Shown: positions 42,067 through 52,682, counted from the first letter of the stretch. The stretch: DNA of 64,000 bases from Legionella_A sp963772805 (GCA_963772805.1 CAVYYU010000002.1:62001-126000); one strand, 5' to 3'. The notes: generated from the sequence alone by a model not told the origin. Numbers and translations are program-made.

Positions 42067-43488
42067 TCAAGCGCGCACGATTTCCATACAATTCGTGCCA
42101 CCCGGCTTGCCTATGCTAATGCCGCGGGTCATCAATATGTGCGTGTCTTTTTCCACCAGGCCTTTATTAAGCATGTGTTCAATCACGTGCTGCTTCACGT
42201 CGCGACCCTTAAGGTGGCGGTAGTCAAAAAATAGCGGGAACACATTGTTTGCCAAGCTCAATTTGCGCACGGTCGCTTCATTATCACTGATGGCAAAAAT
42301 AGGTACGGTACTGTTTAAACGTGACATCCATACCGCAGTAGCACCTGATTCGGTGAGAGCGATAATAGCTTTGATGGGGAAATGGTTGGCAACATGCATC
42401 GTTGCCATTGCTATGGCCTGATCAGCACGTTGATAGGAACAAGCTTTCTGTTCAGCGTGGTAGGAAAAAGCCGCGTGTTTTTCAGCACTAAGGCAAATTT
42501 TATCAACCATAGTGATAACTTTTACGGGATACAAACCACGTGCCGTTTCCGCGGATAACATCACCGCATCGGTGCCATCAAGAATAGCATTAGCGACATC
42601 TGAAACTTCGGCGCGGGTAGGCTGTGGCAATTTAATCATCGATTCCATCATTTGTGTGGCTGTAATGACTATTTTATTTAATCGCCTGGATTGCTCGATA
42701 ATACGTTTTTGAATTGCCGGCAGCTCAGCGGCACCAACTTCGACGCCAAGATCACCACGGGCAACCATCACCACATCTGCTTCCTGAATAATTTCCGTCA
42801 AATTCGTTAGCGCTTCCGTACGTTCGATTTTAGCAATAATCGGGATGTCTTTTGCCCCCAACTCACTTAATAACTGTCTTGTAGTACTTATGTCGCTGGC
42901 ATCTTTAACAAATGACAACGTAATGTAGTCAACCCCGGCAGCAACAGCTGATACCATATCAAGCCTATCTTTGTCAGTCAGTGCTCCCGCGGCCAAACCG
43001 CCGCCCTTGCGGTTAATGCCTTTGTTATTGCCTAGCACGCCTCCTTCAATTACCACGCACTCAATCAAAGCGTGTTTAATGGCAGTTACTGCCAACTCGA
43101 TCAAGCCATCATCCAGTAATAAACGGTCATTAACAGCAAGCTCATTCCATAAATTGGGGTAGATAACTGCCACGCCGTTTTCATCACCCGACTCCGTATC
43201 GCCGCTACAGCGAAGCGTAAACGTTTGCCCATCCACTAGCGTGATCTGCTCATTTTTAAAGCGACCTATGCGAATTTTAGGGCCTTGCAGATCAGCCATC
43301 ACCGCTAGCGGGCGGTTGAGTTCGACCGCAATTTTCCGTGCGGTTGCTATTGTTTGCGCAAAAGCGGCATCGGCATGAGAAAAATTAATACGTAAAACAT
43401 CGACCCCTGCAACGAGCATAGCGCGTAAGATTTCAGGGTCGCTACAAGCCGGCCCTAACGTTGCGACAATTTTAGTTCGCCGCAGCAT
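42067..43488 (-). CDS. pyk: Pyruvate kinase
   Basis: 473 residues. Conserved segments: RRTKIVATLGPACSDPE, VLRINFSHAD, GPKIRIG, the active-site Lys in PIIAKIERTEA, and VMVARGDLGVEVG with the metal-binding Glu/Asp. It converts phosphoenolpyruvate and ADP to pyruvate and ATP. It overlaps the pgk 3' end by 17 bp, so translation is probably coupled. Confidence 0.97.
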   Translation of the reverse strand: MLRRTKIVATLGPACSDPEILRAMLVAGVDVLRINFSHADAAFAQTIATARKIAVELNRPLAVMADLQGPKIRIGRFKNEQITLVDGQTFTLRCSGDTESGDENGVAVIYPNLWNELAVNDRLLLDDGLIELAVTAIKHALIECVVIEGGVLGNNKGINRKGGGLAAGALTDKDRLDMVSAVAAGVDYITLSFVKDASDISTTRQLLSELGAKDIPIIAKIERTEALTNLTEIIQEADVVMVARGDLGVEVGAAELPAIQKRIIEQSRRLNKIVITATQMMESMIKLPQPTRAEVSDVANAILDGTDAVMLSAETARGLYPVKVITMVDKICLSAEKHAAFSYHAEQKACSYQRADQAIAMATMHVANHFPIKAIIALTESGATAVWMSRLNSTVPIFAISDNEATVRKLSLANNVFPLFFDYRHLKGRDVKQHVIEHMLNKGLVEKDTHILMTRGISIGKPGGTNCMEIVRA

Positions 43489-44659
43489 TGGCGCGCTCCT
43501 CCAGTATCGCTACCGCCGGCAAGGTTTTTCCTTCCAGGTATTCAAGAAAAGCACCGCCGCCGGTGGAAATGTATGAGATCTCAGTGGTTAGATCATATTG
43601 ATCAATTGCGGCCAAGGTATCACCGCCGCCAGCAATGGTAAACGCATCACTTTTAGCGATTGCAATCGCTAGTGCACGGGTGCCATAACCAAACTGTGGA
43701 AATTCGAAGACACCAACCGGACCATTCCAGATAATGGTTTTTGCGCCTTCGAGAATATCAATATAACGAGCGACCGTTTCAGGCCCTATATCCATAATCA
43801 TGTCGTCATTCGCCATGTTAGCCAATGATTTATTATAAGCGGGACAGCTATCACTAAACGATTTACCAACAACGACGTCTGAAGGTAGCGGAATCAAACA
43901 GCCTTGTTCAGCAGCAGTGGCCAGGATGTCACGCGCTTCCTCGAGCAACTCATTCTCGCAAAGCGAAATACCAATTTCATGGCCCTGAGCCTTCAGAAAG
44001 GTATTAGCAATGCCGCCGCCTGTAATGAGTACATCAACAAAACCCACCAGTTGTTTGAGCAACGATAATTTGGACGATACTTTCGCGCCGCCAACAATTG
44101 CAATAATCGGTTTTTCTGGTGCCTCAAACACATGCCGTAAGGCCTCGAGCTCACGCACTAATAGTGGTCCTGCCGCCGCAACAGGTGCAAATTTTGCAAC
44201 ACCATGGGTCGATGCTTGCGCACGATGGGCCGTACCAAACGCATCCATAACAAAGACATCACATAACTGCGCGAGTTGTTTGGCAAGCATGTCATCATTC
44301 GCTTTTTCACCCGGATTAAAACGCACGTTCTCACACACTACGAGCTCACCTGGTTTAACTGCGACGCCATCCAGGTATTTACCCGCAAAATGCACCGGAT
44401 AATCCAAATGAGAGGCGAGATAATCAGCGACTGGTTGCAAAGAAAAACGTTTTTCCACTCTCCCCTCTTCAGGACGGCCAAGATGCGACAAAACAATAAC
44501 CGCAGCCCCCGCTTGCAGCGCTGCACGCAGGGTTGGCAGGGCGGCTTGCAAGCGCTGATCACTGGTGATGATGCCGTCTTTAATGGGAACGTTTAAATCC
44601 TCGCGAATTAAAACCCGTTTACCGCGCAGATCAATATCGCTCATTTTAATCAGATTCAT
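43472..44659 (-). CDS. pgk: Phosphoglycerate kinase
   Basis: 395 residues. The N-terminal substrate site shows RVLIREDLNVPIKDG and LSHLGRPEEG; the C-terminal nucleotide domain shows GPVGVFEFPQFGYGT and IAGGGDTLAAIDQY. It lies between gap (9 bp upstream) and pyk. Confidence 0.98.
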   Translation of the reverse strand: MNLIKMSDIDLRGKRVLIREDLNVPIKDGIITSDQRLQAALPTLRAALQAGAAVIVLSHLGRPEEGRVEKRFSLQPVADYLASHLDYPVHFAGKYLDGVAVKPGELVVCENVRFNPGEKANDDMLAKQLAQLCDVFVMDAFGTAHRAQASTHGVAKFAPVAAAGPLLVRELEALRHVFEAPEKPIIAIVGGAKVSSKLSLLKQLVGFVDVLITGGGIANTFLKAQGHEIGISLCENELLEEARDILATAAEQGCLIPLPSDVVVGKSFSDSCPAYNKSLANMANDDMIMDIGPETVARYIDILEGAKTIIWNGPVGVFEFPQFGYGTRALAIAIAKSDAFTIAGGGDTLAAIDQYDLTTEISYISTGGGAFLEYLEGKTLPAVAILEERANAAAN

Positions 44660-44668
44660 CGCTAATCC

Positions 44669-45661
44669 TTAAAGACTCATCATGTGCTGTGCAGTATCGA
44701 GCATACGATTTGAAAAACCCCATTCATTATCATACCAGGCAATAACTTTAACCAGATCGCCCATAATTTTCGTTTGTGTGGTATCAAATACTGCGGAAGC
44801 GGGGTAGTGATTAAAATCACAAGAGACCAGCGGTTCTTCATTAATATGCAGTATGTCGCTTTTGGCGCGACGCATAATGTCATTGACTTCGGCAACCGTA
44901 GTCGAGCGCTTAGTGGTGAACGTTAAATCAATCACTGAAACATTTAATGTTGGTACCCGCATCGCAAAACCATCCAGACGACCATCCAGCTCAGGCAATA
45001 CCAGACCAAGCGCACTGGCGGCTCCCGTTTTAGTAGGTATTATCGATTGCGTGGCTGAACGCGCGCGGTGCAGATCAGGATGACTGCCATCCAGCAACAT
45101 TTGATCTTTGGTGTAGGCGTGAATTGTATTCAACAAGCCATATTCAATGCCCAGGGCATCATGCAGTGGTTTAACGACAGGTGCGAGACAATTGGTCGTG
45201 CACGAGGCATTAGAAACAATTACATCGGATGCTTGCAACGTATGATGGTTAACGCCAAAAACGATAGTCGCATCAGCATTTTTTCCAGGTGCTGAAATCA
45301 ATACTTTTTTAGCCCCAGCGGTGATGTGTTGCATCGCCTCCTCACGGACAGTGAAGCGACCGGTGCATTCCAACACCAAATCAATATCCAAATCACGCCA
45401 TGGCAACTTAGAAGGATCGCGTTCTGCGATGACCAAAATAGGATGCCCGTCAACAACCAGCTTATTGCCGTCGACTTCGACTTTGCTGTTAAAACGCCCA
45501 TGTGTTGAATCATAACGAGTCAAATGCGCGGTGATATCAATGCCTGATAAATCATTGATAGCGACCACATTGAAATCATGCTGACGCTGATATTCAAAAA
45601 TTGACCGTAAAATGCAACGGCCAATGCGGCCATAACCATTAATTGCGACACGTATTGTCAT
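44669..45661 (-). CDS. gap: Glyceraldehyde-3-phosphate dehydrogenase
   Basis: 330 residues. The NAD site is INGYGRIGRCILRS. The catalytic Cys is C154 in SNASCTTNCLAP with the partner His in the later segment TKTGAASALG context. The motif fits GAPDH of the Legionella/Coxiella type. Position in the gap-pgk-pyk operon supports a glycolytic role. Confidence 0.96.
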   Translation of the reverse strand: MTIRVAINGYGRIGRCILRSIFEYQRQHDFNVVAINDLSGIDITAHLTRYDSTHGRFNSKVEVDGNKLVVDGHPILVIAERDPSKLPWRDLDIDLVLECTGRFTVREEAMQHITAGAKKVLISAPGKNADATIVFGVNHHTLQASDVIVSNASCTTNCLAPVVKPLHDALGIEYGLLNTIHAYTKDQMLLDGSHPDLHRARSATQSIIPTKTGAASALGLVLPELDGRLDGFAMRVPTLNVSVIDLTFTTKRSTTVAEVNDIMRRAKSDILHINEEPLVSCDFNHYPASAVFDTTQTKIMGDLVKVIAWYDNEWGFSNRMLDTAQHMMSL

Positions 45662-45747
45662 ATTATTTCTCCGAATTACAGATGTAATTGAATAAATTGC
45701 TTACTCAATTGCACCCCAAATTAGAGTGCTCTAGGCACGTTTGTCTG

Positions 45748-47742
45748 TTATTTAAACAATCCATGTAAAGCCGCAACTGTTTTTTCAACAGTAACGCCTA
45801 AATATTGATAAGCCTCTGCCGCTGGTGCCGAAACTCCGAAGCGGTCGATACCAATGACTGCGCCATCAAGGCCTACAAAACGATACCAGTACCCTGTTGT
45901 GGCCGCTTCAATGGCAACGCGTTTGCGCACGGCAGATGGTAATATTTGCTCCTGATAGCTGATATCCTCGGCGAGAAAACGTTCCGCGCATGGCATGGAT
46001 ACCACCCGCACCTGCACGCCTTCCGCTTTCATCTGATTCGCTGCCGCAAGCGCTATCTGCACTTCCGAACCCGTTGCAATCAGAATAGCCTCAGGCCGCG
46101 TATCACAATCCTGCACAATATACGCCCCTCGTTTAATACGCTCATGCGCATCAGGCGTATGGGTTAGCGCCGGTAAGTTTTGCCGCGTCAACAGCAAGCA
46201 AGAAGGTCCATGATGATGCTCTATAGCTTGCTGCCATGCAACTGCCGTTTCCAGTAGATCAGCCGGACGCCAAACCTGCATACCTGGTGTCATACGCAAC
46301 ATCGCGGCATGCTCTATGGGCTGGTGAGTAGGGCCGTCTTCACCGAGTCCAATGGAATCATGCGTAAAGACATAAATAACCCGCTGCTTCATCAATGCAC
46401 TTAAACGTATCGCATTGCGGGCATAATCAGCAAAAACAAGGAAGGTACCGCCGTAGGGAATAAAACCACCATGTAGTGCGATACCATTCATAATTGCTGC
46501 CATTGCGAATTCACGCACGCCATAATTAAGATAATTGCCTTTAAAATCGTCGTGTGAAATCGCTTTGCTGCCTGACCAGTTGGTATTATTGGAGCTGGTC
46601 AAATCGGCAGAGCCGCCAAACAGTTCAGGCAGTAACGCTGCAAATTCCTCTATACATTGCTGCGACGCTTTACGTGTTGCCACAGCCTTAGCACTACTTT
46701 GACATTGTTCAATAAATTGCCTTGAGACAGCAGACCAACTATCAGGCAAGTCGCCATTAATACGGCGTAAAAATTCATGGTAATCTGTTGGACGCCGTTG
46801 TTGATATTCATGGCAGGACTGCAGCCAATGCTGTTCTTCCTGTTGTCCCTGTTCCACATGGCTCCAAGCCGCATAAATTGTATCGGGGATAAAAAAGGGA
46901 GGGTAGGGCCAATGCAAACGTTCACGAATATGGCCAATATCCGCCGCTCCCAGCGGCGCGCCATGCGCTTTTTCACTGCCAGCAACCGCCGAGCCATAAC
47001 CAATGATCGTTTTACAAATAATTAGTGTTGGTTTGGTCGTTTCACGCTGAGCACTTGCAATCGCTTTTTCGATAGCGCTAAAATCATGACCATCGATTTG
47101 ATCAATGACATGCCAGTTATAAGCTCTGAAGCGCGCGGCAGTATCGTCGGTGAACCACGAATCTACTTTGCCGTCGATAGAAATGCCATTATCATCGTAA
47201 AAAACAATTAGCTTACCGAGACCTAAAGTTCCAGCCAGTGAGCAGGACTCGTGAGAAATACCCTCCATTAGGCAGCCATCGCCTACGAAGGTATACGTAT
47301 AATGGTTAACCAGCGCAAAATCGCTATCGTTAAATTGGGCTGACAGATTTTTTTCAGCAATCGCCATACCCACGGCGTTGGCAAGGCCTTGGCCCAGCGG
47401 GCCGGTAGTGGTTTCAACCCCAGGAGTATCCGTGCATTCTGGGTGCCCTGGCGTTTGGGAATGCAGTTGACGAAAATTTTTCAGCTCGTCAATGCTGAGC
47501 TTGTAACCACTCAAATGCAGGAGTGAGTATAACAACATGGAGCCGTGACCGTTGGACAAAACGAAGCGATCGCGATTAAACCAACGCGGATTCGTGGGAT
47601 TGTGTTTCAGAAATTTCTGCCACAAAACGGTAGCAATGTCAGCCATGCCCAGCGGCATGCCAGGATGCCCTGATTGAGCTTGTTCGACTGCATCGATACT
47701 TAAAAATCGAATAGCGTTTGATAAATCGGTGAGTGAACTCAT
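45748..47742 (-). CDS. tkt: Transketolase
   Basis: 664 residues. Thiamine-diphosphate motif GDGCLMEGISHE...FYDDNGISIDG, the N-terminal GHPGMPLGMADIATVLW and the pyrimidine-domain GLGEDGPTHQPIEH are all present. It interconverts C3-C7 sugar phosphates and links glycolysis with the pentose phosphate pathway. It lies upstream of gap with an 86-bp gap that could hold a second promoter. Confidence 0.97.
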   Translation of the reverse strand: MSSLTDLSNAIRFLSIDAVEQAQSGHPGMPLGMADIATVLWQKFLKHNPTNPRWFNRDRFVLSNGHGSMLLYSLLHLSGYKLSIDELKNFRQLHSQTPGHPECTDTPGVETTTGPLGQGLANAVGMAIAEKNLSAQFNDSDFALVNHYTYTFVGDGCLMEGISHESCSLAGTLGLGKLIVFYDDNGISIDGKVDSWFTDDTAARFRAYNWHVIDQIDGHDFSAIEKAIASAQRETTKPTLIICKTIIGYGSAVAGSEKAHGAPLGAADIGHIRERLHWPYPPFFIPDTIYAAWSHVEQGQQEEQHWLQSCHEYQQRRPTDYHEFLRRINGDLPDSWSAVSRQFIEQCQSSAKAVATRKASQQCIEEFAALLPELFGGSADLTSSNNTNWSGSKAISHDDFKGNYLNYGVREFAMAAIMNGIALHGGFIPYGGTFLVFADYARNAIRLSALMKQRVIYVFTHDSIGLGEDGPTHQPIEHAAMLRMTPGMQVWRPADLLETAVAWQQAIEHHHGPSCLLLTRQNLPALTHTPDAHERIKRGAYIVQDCDTRPEAILIATGSEVQIALAAANQMKAEGVQVRVVSMPCAERFLAEDISYQEQILPSAVRKRVAIEAATTGYWYRFVGLDGAVIGIDRFGVSAPAAEAYQYLGVTVEKTVAALHGLFK

Positions 47743-47890
47743 GTGCTTTCTTGGGCGGTCAACAGGGGGCGTATTGTCGCTCAGATGCCCGCTTTCGGCA
47801 AGTCACTGACTTTCGGCTGGAGTGAAAAAAATTTTACTCTTTGTGTATTTTCTAGGATAATTGCCTAGTTTAACTAACCAGTTAGGATGT

Positions 47891-49276
47891 ATGGCAGCAA
47901 TTTTACGTCAGCTACAGTTTTACAGACCTGATTTCCCTACATCATGGACTGATGAAACTGATGACACTAAAACATGGACATTCACCCAGTTCATCAATGA
48001 AAAAAGTAGCTCTTTTTTTATTGATGAACTGGTTGAGAAGCACAGCCTGTTGAGCTTTGAATATAATGCCCATTGTACTCATTTAGCTCACACGTTCTCG
48101 CGCATAGAAAAAGACAATGTAGCTGATTACACTGAATTAGCGCGCCAACTGGAAGCGGCGCTAATGATGGCCGAACTGCTTGAGCACATCCAGCGCTACT
48201 ATCTTAACACCCCCCTGGAGGCGCTGCGTCTGGCTCGCGAACAAGAGCTCTATCGTCAGGCACTATCAAAATGGGGGTATCAGTTTGGCGTAGTGAATAG
48301 CAAAGACTTAAATGCTGAAACGACCTTTAGCGATACCGTCCGTGATTTAACCGCCAGAACCAATTGGCCACGACTGCTCATTGTGCGCACCAGACGCTTG
48401 CTGCTTTCAGTTGGCGCATTAATTGAGGGGCTTGACGGCCTTCGTCGTCCGCTTAACAGTATCGATACCGTTGCCCGCCCGGTTCTTACCTATCTTTCCT
48501 GGATCTTTTTTGTCCCCAGATTGACCACCAATCTATTTTTAACCGCCAAAAACCTGATCCCAGGCGATTGGATGAGCAAGCAACAATATGCGCTAGGCTG
48601 GCAAAAGCGGTTACAGATACAATGGCAAGGTCGCTGGTTTGAATTGGGCAATGACTCCGTGTGGATGATTTCAGGTCTGCTCAACTGCTTTGTTTTAACA
48701 GGCACACTCGCACCACTAAGCCCTTATCTTGCCGTTAGCCTACAAGCTTATGATGTTCTCTTGGCGTGTGTACGCGCAAGTGTTGAAATAGCGCGCTTAC
48801 AAACGCTTGAAACACAGTATGCGGCAATGCTGAAGCAGCCAGAGCTTTCCAACGACACAAAAGCTGAAATCACCTGCCACCTGTCCCATCTGCGCAAACG
48901 CATCAACTGTGAACAAAATCGCTTTTACCAAGGTATGATTAATACCAGCGCCTTGTTGCTAGCGATCTGCTGCACGCTACCCACGATGGCGGTTTATCCG
49001 GTAATTCCTATGCTGGGCGCCATACTCGCCGTGTTAACGACCATTTTGAATAACAAGACGACACAATGGTTAGAACAACAAAGACCAATAGATAGAGTTA
49101 CTAAACAACAAGTTGAGAACCTTCCTAGCGTCATTAGGCATGGTCTATTTAATCACTCGCCTCCTTTGCCGCCACCATCACCAGAGCAACCGTTGCATCC
49201 ATCGCATAGCACCCCAGACATGCAAATTTTGACACAAGAAAATACAAGAGAACCCGATGCTCCTGGGCTGAAGTAG
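47891..49276 (+). CDS. Unknown multi-pass membrane protein
   Basis: 471 residues from the first possible start, a TTG at 47861; an ATG ten codons later (47891) is an equal candidate, each having AGGA nearby. The N-terminal ~190 residues are helical and soluble. Hydrophobic stretches follow at about 215-235, 270-300 and 355-395, with a Pro/His-rich tail (HSPPLPPPSPEQPLHPSHS). I recognise no domain. The build (large soluble helical part, late membrane pairs, polar tail) is common among unknown Legionellales proteins. Confidence 0.7.
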   Translation: MAAILRQLQFYRPDFPTSWTDETDDTKTWTFTQFINEKSSSFFIDELVEKHSLLSFEYNAHCTHLAHTFSRIEKDNVADYTELARQLEAALMMAELLEHIQRYYLNTPLEALRLAREQELYRQALSKWGYQFGVVNSKDLNAETTFSDTVRDLTARTNWPRLLIVRTRRLLLSVGALIEGLDGLRRPLNSIDTVARPVLTYLSWIFFVPRLTTNLFLTAKNLIPGDWMSKQQYALGWQKRLQIQWQGRWFELGNDSVWMISGLLNCFVLTGTLAPLSPYLAVSLQAYDVLLACVRASVEIARLQTLETQYAAMLKQPELSNDTKAEITCHLSHLRKRINCEQNRFYQGMINTSALLLAICCTLPTMAVYPVIPMLGAILAVLTTILNNKTTQWLEQQRPIDRVTKQQVENLPSVIRHGLFNHSPPLPPPSPEQPLHPSHSTPDMQILTQENTREPDAPGLK

Positions 49277-49385
49277 GAACCCGTTCACGTTCAATGCTAT
49301 GCTATGGCAAATCTAAGCATTCACCTCCTATTTCGAACCCCGGTGAAATGTTACTGGCAATTTTTATTTGACTAACGGGATCATC

Positions 49386-51398
49386 ATGGCAACCCATTCC
49401 TTACCACAATTTACCACTATTGATATTGATAATTTCGCAACCCACCTTGACGAGCTTTTAGACGCTAATTTGCAGCAGATAACCGCTATCTTGCAAAAAA
49501 ACAGCCAATATAGCTGGGATAATCTCATGCGGCCACTGGAAGATATGGATGATGCACTGGAACGTTTTTGGTCGCCCCTGTCGCATTTGCATGCTGTAGT
49601 AAATTCGCCGACATTGCGTGCATGTTATCAGGCATGTCTGCCTAAATTATCCGCCTATGAATCGGCTATTGGTCATAACCAGGCTTTGTATGATGCAATC
49701 AACGCGCTGGATAAAAGCAGATTAAATCGAACCCAAATCAAAATAGTAGACGACACCCTGCGTGACTTCAAGTTATCCGGTGTCGCATTATCGCCTCAGA
49801 AAAAACACCGTTTTGAGGCGATACAAACACAACTATCAGCACTGTCCAATCAATTTGAAAATAACGTATTGGACGCCGGACTTGCCTATAGTTTGCAGAT
49901 TACCGATAGCAACCGCCTGACAGGTTTGCCCGAGCATGCAATACACAATGCGCATGCCTTAGCGGCAGAAAAAGAGTTGCCAGGCTGGGTTTTTAACCTT
50001 GAGTTTCCTTGTTACCTTGCCCTGATTACTTATGCCGAAGATCGCGCATTGCGTGAGGAGATTTATAACGCCTATGTGACCCGTGCGTCGGATCAAGGCC
50101 CTTTTGCCGGTAAATTCGATAACTCAGCTGTTATGGATGAAATTCTGGCGTTGCGGCACGAAAAAGCGCAATTATTAGGCTTTGCGAATTATGCGGCGTT
50201 ATCATTGGCCAGCAAAATGGCGGAATCCACAACACAGGTGCTGAGCTTCCTCTCTGACTTGAGTAGTCGTGCATATCAGCAGGCGAAAACGGAGTTTGAT
50301 CGTCTACAGGCATTCGCCAAAGAGTCCGCGCAACTTAACGAAGTGGCTCCTTGGGATATTGCCTATTTATCAGAAAAGAAACAACAAGCTCGTTATGCCA
50401 TATCACAAGAAGAACTGCGCCCATATTTTCCGCTGCCCAAGGTGATGCAGGGGATGTTTACTACTGTTAACCAGTTGTATGGCATTAAGGTGCAGGAACA
50501 TAAACCTGTCGATCGTTGGCACCCGGAAGTGGTTTGTTACGAGCTGCTGGATAATGACAACAGCGTTCGCGGCTATATATACGTCGATCTTTTTGCCCGC
50601 CCGAAAAAACGTGGCGGCGCCTGGATGGATTCCTGTCAAAGCAGACGTCTACTCGCCGATGGCAGCGTGCAACTACCAATTGCCACCCTGACCTGTAATT
50701 TCGCAAAACCTGCCGCGGGCAAAGTGCCCACCTTATCTCACGATGAAGTGTTAACCCTGTTCCACGAATTCGGCCATTGCCTGCATCATGTGTTAACTAA
50801 AGTTGACTACTTGAGCGCATCAGGCATTAATGGCGTTGAGTGGGATGCCGTAGAGCTGCCCAGTCAGTTTTTTGAGAATTGGTGCTGGGAGGAAAGTGCA
50901 TTGCAATTGTTAACCGGTCATGTCGACACGGGTGAGCCCTTACCGCAAGCAATGTTTAATAAATTACTGGCGGCGAAAAACTTTCAATCAGCTATGGCAA
51001 TGATGCGACAACTGGAGTTTTCACTGTTTGATTTTCGCATCCATCTGCAATATGACGCAGCAAAAGCAAACTTTATCTCCACCATTCTTGCCGACGTGCG
51101 GGAAAAAACCACGGTCGTACCCATCGCACCCTATAATCGTTTTCAACAAAGCTTTACCCATATTTTCGGCGGCGGTTATGCGGCCGGATATTATAGCTAT
51201 AAATGGGCGGAAGTACTGTCTAGCGACGCCTTTGCGCGTTTTGAAGAAGAAGGGGTGTTTAATGCCAAAACGGGCGGCGACTTTCTGCATTGCATTCTTG
51301 AGGTGGGCGGTTCACTCAAGGCCGCTGAAGCCTATCAAGCATTCAGAGGACGCGCCGCTACGGTGGATGCCTTGCTGCGGCATAATGGTATTGAATAA
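49386..51398 (+). CDS. prlC: Oligopeptidase A (M3 metallopeptidase)
   Basis: About 670 residues from MATHSLPQFTTIDID; the TTG six codons upstream is less likely. The zinc site HEFGH lies at about residues 460-464 (LFHEFGHCLHH), with the third ligand in the following Glu helix. The C-terminal FGGGYAAGYYSYKWAEVLSSDAF is typical. It degrades peptides in the cytoplasm, including cleaved signal peptides. Confidence 0.97.
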   Translation: MATHSLPQFTTIDIDNFATHLDELLDANLQQITAILQKNSQYSWDNLMRPLEDMDDALERFWSPLSHLHAVVNSPTLRACYQACLPKLSAYESAIGHNQALYDAINALDKSRLNRTQIKIVDDTLRDFKLSGVALSPQKKHRFEAIQTQLSALSNQFENNVLDAGLAYSLQITDSNRLTGLPEHAIHNAHALAAEKELPGWVFNLEFPCYLALITYAEDRALREEIYNAYVTRASDQGPFAGKFDNSAVMDEILALRHEKAQLLGFANYAALSLASKMAESTTQVLSFLSDLSSRAYQQAKTEFDRLQAFAKESAQLNEVAPWDIAYLSEKKQQARYAISQEELRPYFPLPKVMQGMFTTVNQLYGIKVQEHKPVDRWHPEVVCYELLDNDNSVRGYIYVDLFARPKKRGGAWMDSCQSRRLLADGSVQLPIATLTCNFAKPAAGKVPTLSHDEVLTLFHEFGHCLHHVLTKVDYLSASGINGVEWDAVELPSQFFENWCWEESALQLLTGHVDTGEPLPQAMFNKLLAAKNFQSAMAMMRQLEFSLFDFRIHLQYDAAKANFISTILADVREKTTVVPIAPYNRFQQSFTHIFGGGYAAGYYSYKWAEVLSSDAFARFEEEGVFNAKTGGDFLHCILEVGGSLKAAEAYQAFRGRAATVDALLRHNGIE

Positions 51399-51409
51399 TC
51401 ATGAAGATA

Positions 51410-51443
51410 CGCCAGATGTTGGGTTTCGACCCAACATCTGGCG
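51410..51443. terminator. 15-bp perfect hairpin with TTCG loop between convergent genes
   Basis: CGCCAGATGTTGGGT, loop TTCG, ACCCAACATCTGGCG. It lies in the 52-bp gap between the ends of prlC and the acylase gene. No T-run follows on either strand. It is a candidate bidirectional transcript 3'-end stabiliser or terminator. Confidence 0.65.
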
Positions 51444-51450
51444 ACATAGA

Positions 51451-52557
51451 CTACTGCGCGCTGCTGGCCGGTGCACTGCTCGTTGCCGGAAGGAATGCAA
51501 ACGGTATTGAAGTTTTCAATGACCCAGACACTTCACCTGAATAAATTTGGCCCTTAGCCATATCAAGTTTCTTGACTGGCGCACCTTTGTTGAAGTTCAG
51601 CTTCTGAAAGTCAACCCAAAAAGCATTCGGCGTCGTTGATGAATCAAAGTAATAAACCATGTTTTTTTGATCAGAAATGGTGCGCCACAACGTCGATGCA
51701 ATATTTGGCTCGTTCGGTGTGGTAATACCTAATGGCACGCTCACCCCACGCATCACACTCAATACGCCGGCGATCGCTTGATGATCATAGCTTTGTTCCG
51801 GTACGGCTTGAATGAAATTCTTGTCCAATGCTTTAGGAATAGCATCGATAAAAAATGATGCTCTGGCGAAACGGTCAGCCGCACGGCTAGTGCCTGGTAA
51901 AAATACCGTACCACCTATTGACTGCCAATAAGTATTTAAAGCCAACTGCTGACTGTATACTGGTGAGTTAGTCATCACATTGAATTCCTTGCCGTGATGA
52001 ACAACCAATTGGCCGTCAATGTATTCGAAAATCGCGGAATCCCCACTTGGATCAGATAGCGACAAATGCACCGTACTGGCAACGCCATTAGGCAGGGATG
52101 GACTCAACAGATAAAACGGCTTAGCTTGCATCGCCGTAACCGCTTCAGCAACTGTTGCAAAATTATCTAATGCATACTGTCCCCAGAGGCTGATAGACAA
52201 AGGCAGATGATCAGCGGCAGGCTGTCCATAATCTGATTCAGCCAGGTAGAGCAAATTCATCACCAAACCTTTTTCATTCATGCCGTCAGCACTGGCGATA
52301 TTATATGCGGTGGTGACAACACTGCCGTATTTTGCCTGCCAGGTTGGTGAACCAGCACCAGCTTCGCCATTGCGTTCTATGCCGCGCGGCAGCACCCAAA
52401 TTTCCGAGCCCATGTCTTGCGCCCAGTCCATGGTACGACCCGTGATCACCATATTGTCAGCACCGGTATACAATGCTCGCGTACAAGCATCTGCAGTGCA
52501 GACACCAAGTGCGCCGGCGAGGCCGACAGTTAGTTTTAGTGCATGAAATCCTTTCAT
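51451..52557 (-). CDS. Penicillin V acylase/bile-salt hydrolase family protein
   Basis: 368 residues with a signal peptide. The Ntn nucleophile Cys is C25 at the mature N-terminus (TADA|CTRALY). Other family residues: TGRTMDWAQDMGSEIWVLP with the Arg/Asp pair, GMNEKGLVMNLLYL, and VMTNSPVYSQQL with the Asn. It hydrolyses amide bonds of penicillin V, bile salts or N-acyl homoserine lactones; the natural substrate here is unknown. The C-terminal Ala/Ser-rich tail is low complexity. Confidence 0.9.
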   Translation of the reverse strand: MKGFHALKLTVGLAGALGVCTADACTRALYTGADNMVITGRTMDWAQDMGSEIWVLPRGIERNGEAGAGSPTWQAKYGSVVTTAYNIASADGMNEKGLVMNLLYLAESDYGQPAADHLPLSISLWGQYALDNFATVAEAVTAMQAKPFYLLSPSLPNGVASTVHLSLSDPSGDSAIFEYIDGQLVVHHGKEFNVMTNSPVYSQQLALNTYWQSIGGTVFLPGTSRAADRFARASFFIDAIPKALDKNFIQAVPEQSYDHQAIAGVLSVMRGVSVPLGITTPNEPNIASTLWRTISDQKNMVYYFDSSTTPNAFWVDFQKLNFNKGAPVKKLDMAKGQIYSGEVSGSLKTSIPFAFLPATSSAPASSAQ

Positions 52558-52682
52558 AATTCGTCCCTTTCTGGTTGATTGCTTTATCGAGTATAGACTA
52601 ATAATTCACCTGTTTTTTCTTTCCCTTAGAAAAGGGCAGGCGACCACACCTTATAAATGTGGGACATAACCAATTACCTATC

